Positions 22,734 to 23,459 of a stretch of DNA of 23,459 nt are shown here, in pieces. The position numbers and the translations under genes are program-made. The notes beneath the pieces were generated by a model that was not told the DNA's origin, made no database searches, and saw only the letters and a list, made by a program, of their open reading frames with translations. Every line of letters begins with the position of its first letter. Within the stretch, counting starts at the first letter, position 1. The stretch is from a virus. The DNA is taken from the IMG/VR virus record IMGVR_UViG_3300047297_000049, positions 1 to 23,459 of that record. The stretch is one strand, 5' to 3'.

Positions 22734-22916
22734 TCACCCTCGGTAGTAGTAATACGCGACTCCTGCGTAGATGCAGAGTGAAATGATAATGAGGATGATG
22801 TCATATAGTCCAATCGTTTCTTCTGGTTCTTCAAACCATGTTGTATTTACTGGGAACTGCTCTGAAGCTGCTTCTTGCAAGGTACGGGGGAAGGTTCTGG
22901 TTGTGTCGTTAATCAT
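22734..22916 (-). CDS. Small tail-anchored membrane protein
   Basis: A 60-aa protein with a soluble N-terminal part (MINDTTRTFPRTLQEAASEQ, PVNTTWFEEPEETIG) and one membrane helix at the very end (LYDIILIIISLCIYAGVAYY, then YYRG). ATG 22916 is preferred over 22922 or the frame opening at 22940 because GGAG lies 6 bases upstream. It overlaps the previous gene's end by 8 bases. Function unknown. Confidence 0.65.
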   Translation of the reverse strand: MINDTTRTFPRTLQEAASEQFPVNTTWFEEPEETIGLYDIILIIISLCIYAGVAYYYYRG

Positions 22917-23118
22917 CGTCATCTCCAAAAGGGTCACCAAAATTTGAATGCACCCCTGTCTTGAGGTTCATCCAGCCGTCACCTTGTTTTTGTATCACAT
23001 CCCCATCTTGGCTGAACCAAGAGTTGCCACAGCGGGTAAATGTCTCGCCTGTGTCTGAGGTCTTGAAGTTGCCTGTGGTCACATATGTGTGGCCTGAAAA
23101 CGGATTAGTCTTGATCAT
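22909..23118 (-). CDS. Small early protein with acidic tail
   Basis: A 69-aa protein starting at ATG 23118 (GGAG 7 bases upstream): MIKTNPFSGHTYVTTGNFKT, FTRCGNSWFSQDGDVIQKQG, DGWMNLKTGVHSNFGDPFGD followed by DDD. Beta-rich with a WF/W-containing core and a strongly acidic C-terminus. The frame is open 14 codons upstream into the previous gene. Acidic tails like this can mimic DNA or bind basic partners; no family recognised. Confidence 0.65.
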   Translation of the reverse strand: MIKTNPFSGHTYVTTGNFKTSDTGETFTRCGNSWFSQDGDVIQKQGDGWMNLKTGVHSNFGDPFGDDDD

Positions 23119-23257
23119 CTTTTTGCTCCAATTCTTTGATGTACTGCACAAGTTGGGCAACAGTCTCTACCTTGCCCTGACACCACCTGTTGACTAGGTC
23201 TAGAACCATCTGCTGACCAGCCCTGTGACCTTCTCTGTATGACTCTACTGCGTCCAT
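23105..23257 (-). CDS. 50-aa first gene of the leftward operon
   Basis: A 50-aa helical protein: MDAVESYREGHRAGQQMVLD, LVNRWCQGKVETVAQLVQYI, then KELEQKDDQD. Start at ATG 23257 with a strong AAAGGAG 5 bases upstream. It overlaps the next gene by 14 bases. The SD lies at the edge of three tandem CTTTG units on the plus strand (23265-23279). Function unknown; being promoter-proximal it should be among the earliest products of this operon. Confidence 0.65.
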   Translation of the reverse strand: MDAVESYREGHRAGQQMVLDLVNRWCQGKVETVAQLVQYIKELEQKDDQD

Positions 23258-23289
23258 AAAACTCCTTTGCTTTGCTTTGGTGTAGGAGG

Positions 23290-23317
23290 ACTGTACATTA
23301 ACTTAAGTTGATGTCTA
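23290..23317 (-). promoter_or_regulatory. Candidate leftward sigma70 promoter
   Basis: Minus strand: TAGACA (23317-23312, five of six to TTGACA), a 16-bp spacer and TACAGT (23295-23290, four of six to TATAAT). It would start transcription about 25 bases before the first leftward gene. The match is moderate; its main support is that it is the only gap upstream of the operon and it encloses the palindrome. Confidence 0.45.
23295..23314. promoter_or_regulatory. Palindromic operator candidate
   Basis: A 20-bp inverted repeat, ACATTAACTT then AAGTTGATGT, with nine of ten half-site positions matching and no central gap. It fills the spacer of the candidate leftward promoter, where a bound dimeric repressor would block polymerase. 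Confidence 0.55.
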
Positions 23318-23361
23318 CACAATTATTTGTATCAAAACAACAAAACGAATAGATTTTTACA

Positions 23362-23391
23362 ATGACATGTTGCTGTCGTTTGGGATATTAT
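23362..23391 (+). promoter_or_regulatory. Candidate rightward sigma70 promoter
   Basis: ATGACA at 23362-23367 and TATTAT at 23386-23391, each five of six to consensus, with an 18-bp spacer. It would start about 20 bases before the 23418 ATG. Confidence 0.5.
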
Positions 23392-23417
23392 CGCCACGTT
23401 GTTTAGAAAGGAAAGAA

Positions 23418-23459
23418 ATGACTGTTGATCAACTATTGAAGAAGGCATCGCTGTATCAG
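23418..23459 (+). CDS. Start of a rightward gene, truncated by the window
   Basis: Fourteen codons (MTVDQLLKKASLYQ) run off the right edge. AGAAAGGAAAGAA directly before the ATG is a strong ribosome site, and a promoter candidate lies 26 bases upstream. Because it is transcribed divergently from the leftward operon, it may be a regulator or the start of a second early operon; the fragment is too short to tell. Confidence 0.6.
   Translation, partial: MTVDQLLKKASLYQ

Noticed and set aside
22733-22834. Longer N-terminus (34 residues) for the 22511-22732 gene
   Set aside because: It would overlap the membrane-protein gene over about 100 bases, while ATG 22732 has GAGGGTGAT right before it.

Overview
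This window is the late half plus the start of the early half of a tailed-phage genome, most likely a podovirus-type phage. The evidence is a scaffold-like coiled-coil gene followed by an SU10-type major capsid protein, a head-tail adaptor, several tail-fibre genes, a tail nozzle-like protein, a block of Ala/Gln-rich ejection-type proteins and no tape-measure or tail-tube genes. Coding density is near 100 percent and start codons commonly overlap stop codons (ATGA, TAATG). The style of the small tail-linked proteins resembles uncultured aquatic phages of Gram-negative bacteria. The host cannot be named from the sequence, and no integrase, tRNA, rRNA, IS or CRISPR array is visible.

Layout. 2-3409 (+): the 3' part of a scaffold-like gene, the major capsid protein, a strong intrinsic terminator, an unknown 169-aa gene and an SU10-type adaptor. 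3419-10420 (+): the adhesion island, with an 851-aa multidomain fibre, two fibres ending in self-cleaving S74 chaperone domains, a third short fibre sharing an N-terminal module with one of them, four small accessory genes or relics, and a freestanding GIY-YIG homing endonuclease. 10430-13386 (+): nozzle/stabilisation protein and a tail-tip or fibre-like protein. 13396-17609 (+): five genes resembling an ejection (internal virion) set. 17613-19871 (+): a lysis cassette with several membrane proteins, a 3TM-type holin candidate and a GH19 endolysin.

19860-23257 (-): a compact leftward operon of fourteen small genes. It holds an ERF single-strand annealing protein next to a small SSB/SpoVG-like protein with an acidic DIPW tail, Cys-rich putative zinc proteins, a winged-helix-like protein, and three short membrane or secreted peptides (60, 30 and 43 aa). 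23258-23417 is the only sizeable non-coding region (160 bp). It carries a candidate divergent promoter pair and a near-perfect 20-bp palindrome lying in the leftward promoter. A rightward gene begins at 23418 and leaves the window.

How it works together: the rightward late genes build the head, tail, adhesins, DNA-ejection apparatus and lysis functions. The leftward genes are probably early and serve recombination/replication and host interaction. The two transcription units meet tail to tail at 19860-19871 with a 12-bp overlap and no obvious terminator. No stretch over 300 bases lacks a gene.
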